Origin: Actinocorallia populi
Lineage (GTDB): Bacteria; Actinomycetota; Actinomycetes; Streptosporangiales; Streptosporangiaceae
Length of the DNA: 64,000 nucleotides
NCBI RefSeq assembly: GCF_002995495.1
Contig: NZ_PVZV01000002.1
Coordinates: forward strand, 744,001 to 808,000
Direction: 5' to 3'
A program made the translations under genes and the position numbers. Below, in pieces: positions 63,495-64,000 of the stretch; the stretch's first letter is position 1; the number at the start of each line of letters is the position of its first letter. Under the pieces are notes generated by a model. That model saw only the letters and a program-made list of their open reading frames with translations. It made no database searches and was not told where the DNA came from.

Positions 63495-64000
63495 CCGTTC
63501 GTCCGTCTCGCCGTCGCGGCATGCCCTGACCCGCCTGCCGCGCCGAACTCCTCAAGGCGAAGACGACCGCGCCGGAGGACCCGCGTTCCACCGACTCCCG
63601 CGCCCGGAGAGCCACGGCCCCGAATGCCGCTTCCGCCAGGGGATCCGGGGCGCTCTCACCAACCGTCTGAAGGCCCGCCCGTCACAAGCATCCGGCTCCG
63701 GACAGCCTGTTCCCGAATGTTGTTTTCGCCGGGGTTCCGCGGTATCCCGTCAGCTGCTGAAGGCTTGTCCGTCGCGGAGGTCCGGCTTCAGGCGACCTTC
63801 CCCGACTGCCGCTTTCGCTCAAAAATCCGCGGTATCGCCACCGGCTGTGTGGAGATCCGTTCGGTGCGGAGGTCCGGCTTCGGGCGGTCTGTTCCCGCAC
63901 CATCGGAGTGATGGCACGGGGCGTCGGACCGTCCGGGGCCGGCAGGGCGGACCAGGGCGTGCGGGAACTCACTCTGCTCGGGCGGATCCACGGATGTGGT
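63495..64000. other. Right-end region without a supported gene
   Basis: 506 bp after holA. Open frames here follow the degenerate ~90-bp repeats and change phase between copies, and none has a ribosome-binding site, so I call no gene. In related genomes rpsT lies next to holA, but no S20 coding sequence is visible up to the window end. Confidence 0.6.
63621..63895. repeat. Three degenerate ~90-bp tandem repeats
   Basis: Copies begin CGA(A/C)TG at 63621, 63714 and 63803, with a further stub at 63896 (periods 93, 89 and 93). Shared parts are CG(C/T)TTTCGCC near the start, CTGAAGGC in the middle of the first two, and GGTCCGGCTTC(A/G)GGCG near the end of the last two. Confidence 0.7.

Noticed and set aside
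63624-63911. 95-codon plus-strand frame in the right-end region
   Set aside because: It runs across 90-bp repeats in changing phase (periods 93, 89, 93), so the repeats are not evolving as protein.

Overview
The window is a single, densely packed, very GC-rich chromosomal segment with strong G/C third-position bias, GTG/TTG starts, leaderless-type promoters and the conserved order dapA-rnj ... ftsK ... rimO-pgsA-cinA-clgR ... recX-recA ... rny ... miaB-miaA ... hflX ... comEA-comEC-holA. This points to a filamentous actinomycete; gene content best fits the Streptosporangiales, though genus cannot be fixed by eye. There is no rRNA, tRNA, CRISPR array, insertion sequence or prophage. About 47 protein genes can be supported, nearly all with housekeeping or well-known family assignments.

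Left part (1-9628): the 3' end of ung, dapA-rnj (lysine/cell wall precursor plus RNase J), a small unknown protein, a GNAT acetyltransferase, a MocR-type regulator whose start codon overlaps that of a divergent EamA exporter, an MFS drug-type exporter coupled to menA (menaquinone) and a Crp/Fnr regulator. 9709-19526: ftsK, rodZ-like gene, rimO-pgsA-cinA-clgR, dps, an Rrf2 regulator and a ROK regulator. 19968-28065 (minus strand): a 43-aa small gene, a giant Lhr helicase swollen by two internal tandem repeats, recX and recA with a LexA box in its promoter. 28296-31217: a compact, poorly understood cluster of an R2K-type ATP-grasp enzyme, a small lipoprotein with a C-terminal RGGFG motif, a YgiC/YjfC-type ATP-grasp ligase and a DUF350 (YjfL) membrane protein; this is the most promising little-described system. 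It lies between recA and the DUF3046 gene.

31546-41971: rny, an S9 peptidase, a glutamate-type ABC importer gluABCD, miaB, a LigB-like protein, an MT0933-like antitoxin-family protein and miaA. 42024-54080 is a block inserted where many actinobacteria have dapF: an SCO6745-like protein, a translationally coupled oligopeptide ABC operon with a fused double ATPase, a TTG-start membrane protein, and aceB-glcD-glcE-glcF, which converts glycolate through glyoxylate to malate and carries a 17-bp palindrome over its likely start site. 54264-63494: hflX, a HutI-like amidohydrolase that has lost substrate-site residues, degV, comEA, comEC and holA.

A recurrent oddity is tandem duplication: in-frame arrays in Lhr (99-bp and 21-bp units) and ComEC (108-bp units), and degenerate 60-93 bp arrays in three intergenic gaps. 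Several genes start 6-9 nt after a TANNNT box without a leader, another recurrent trait.
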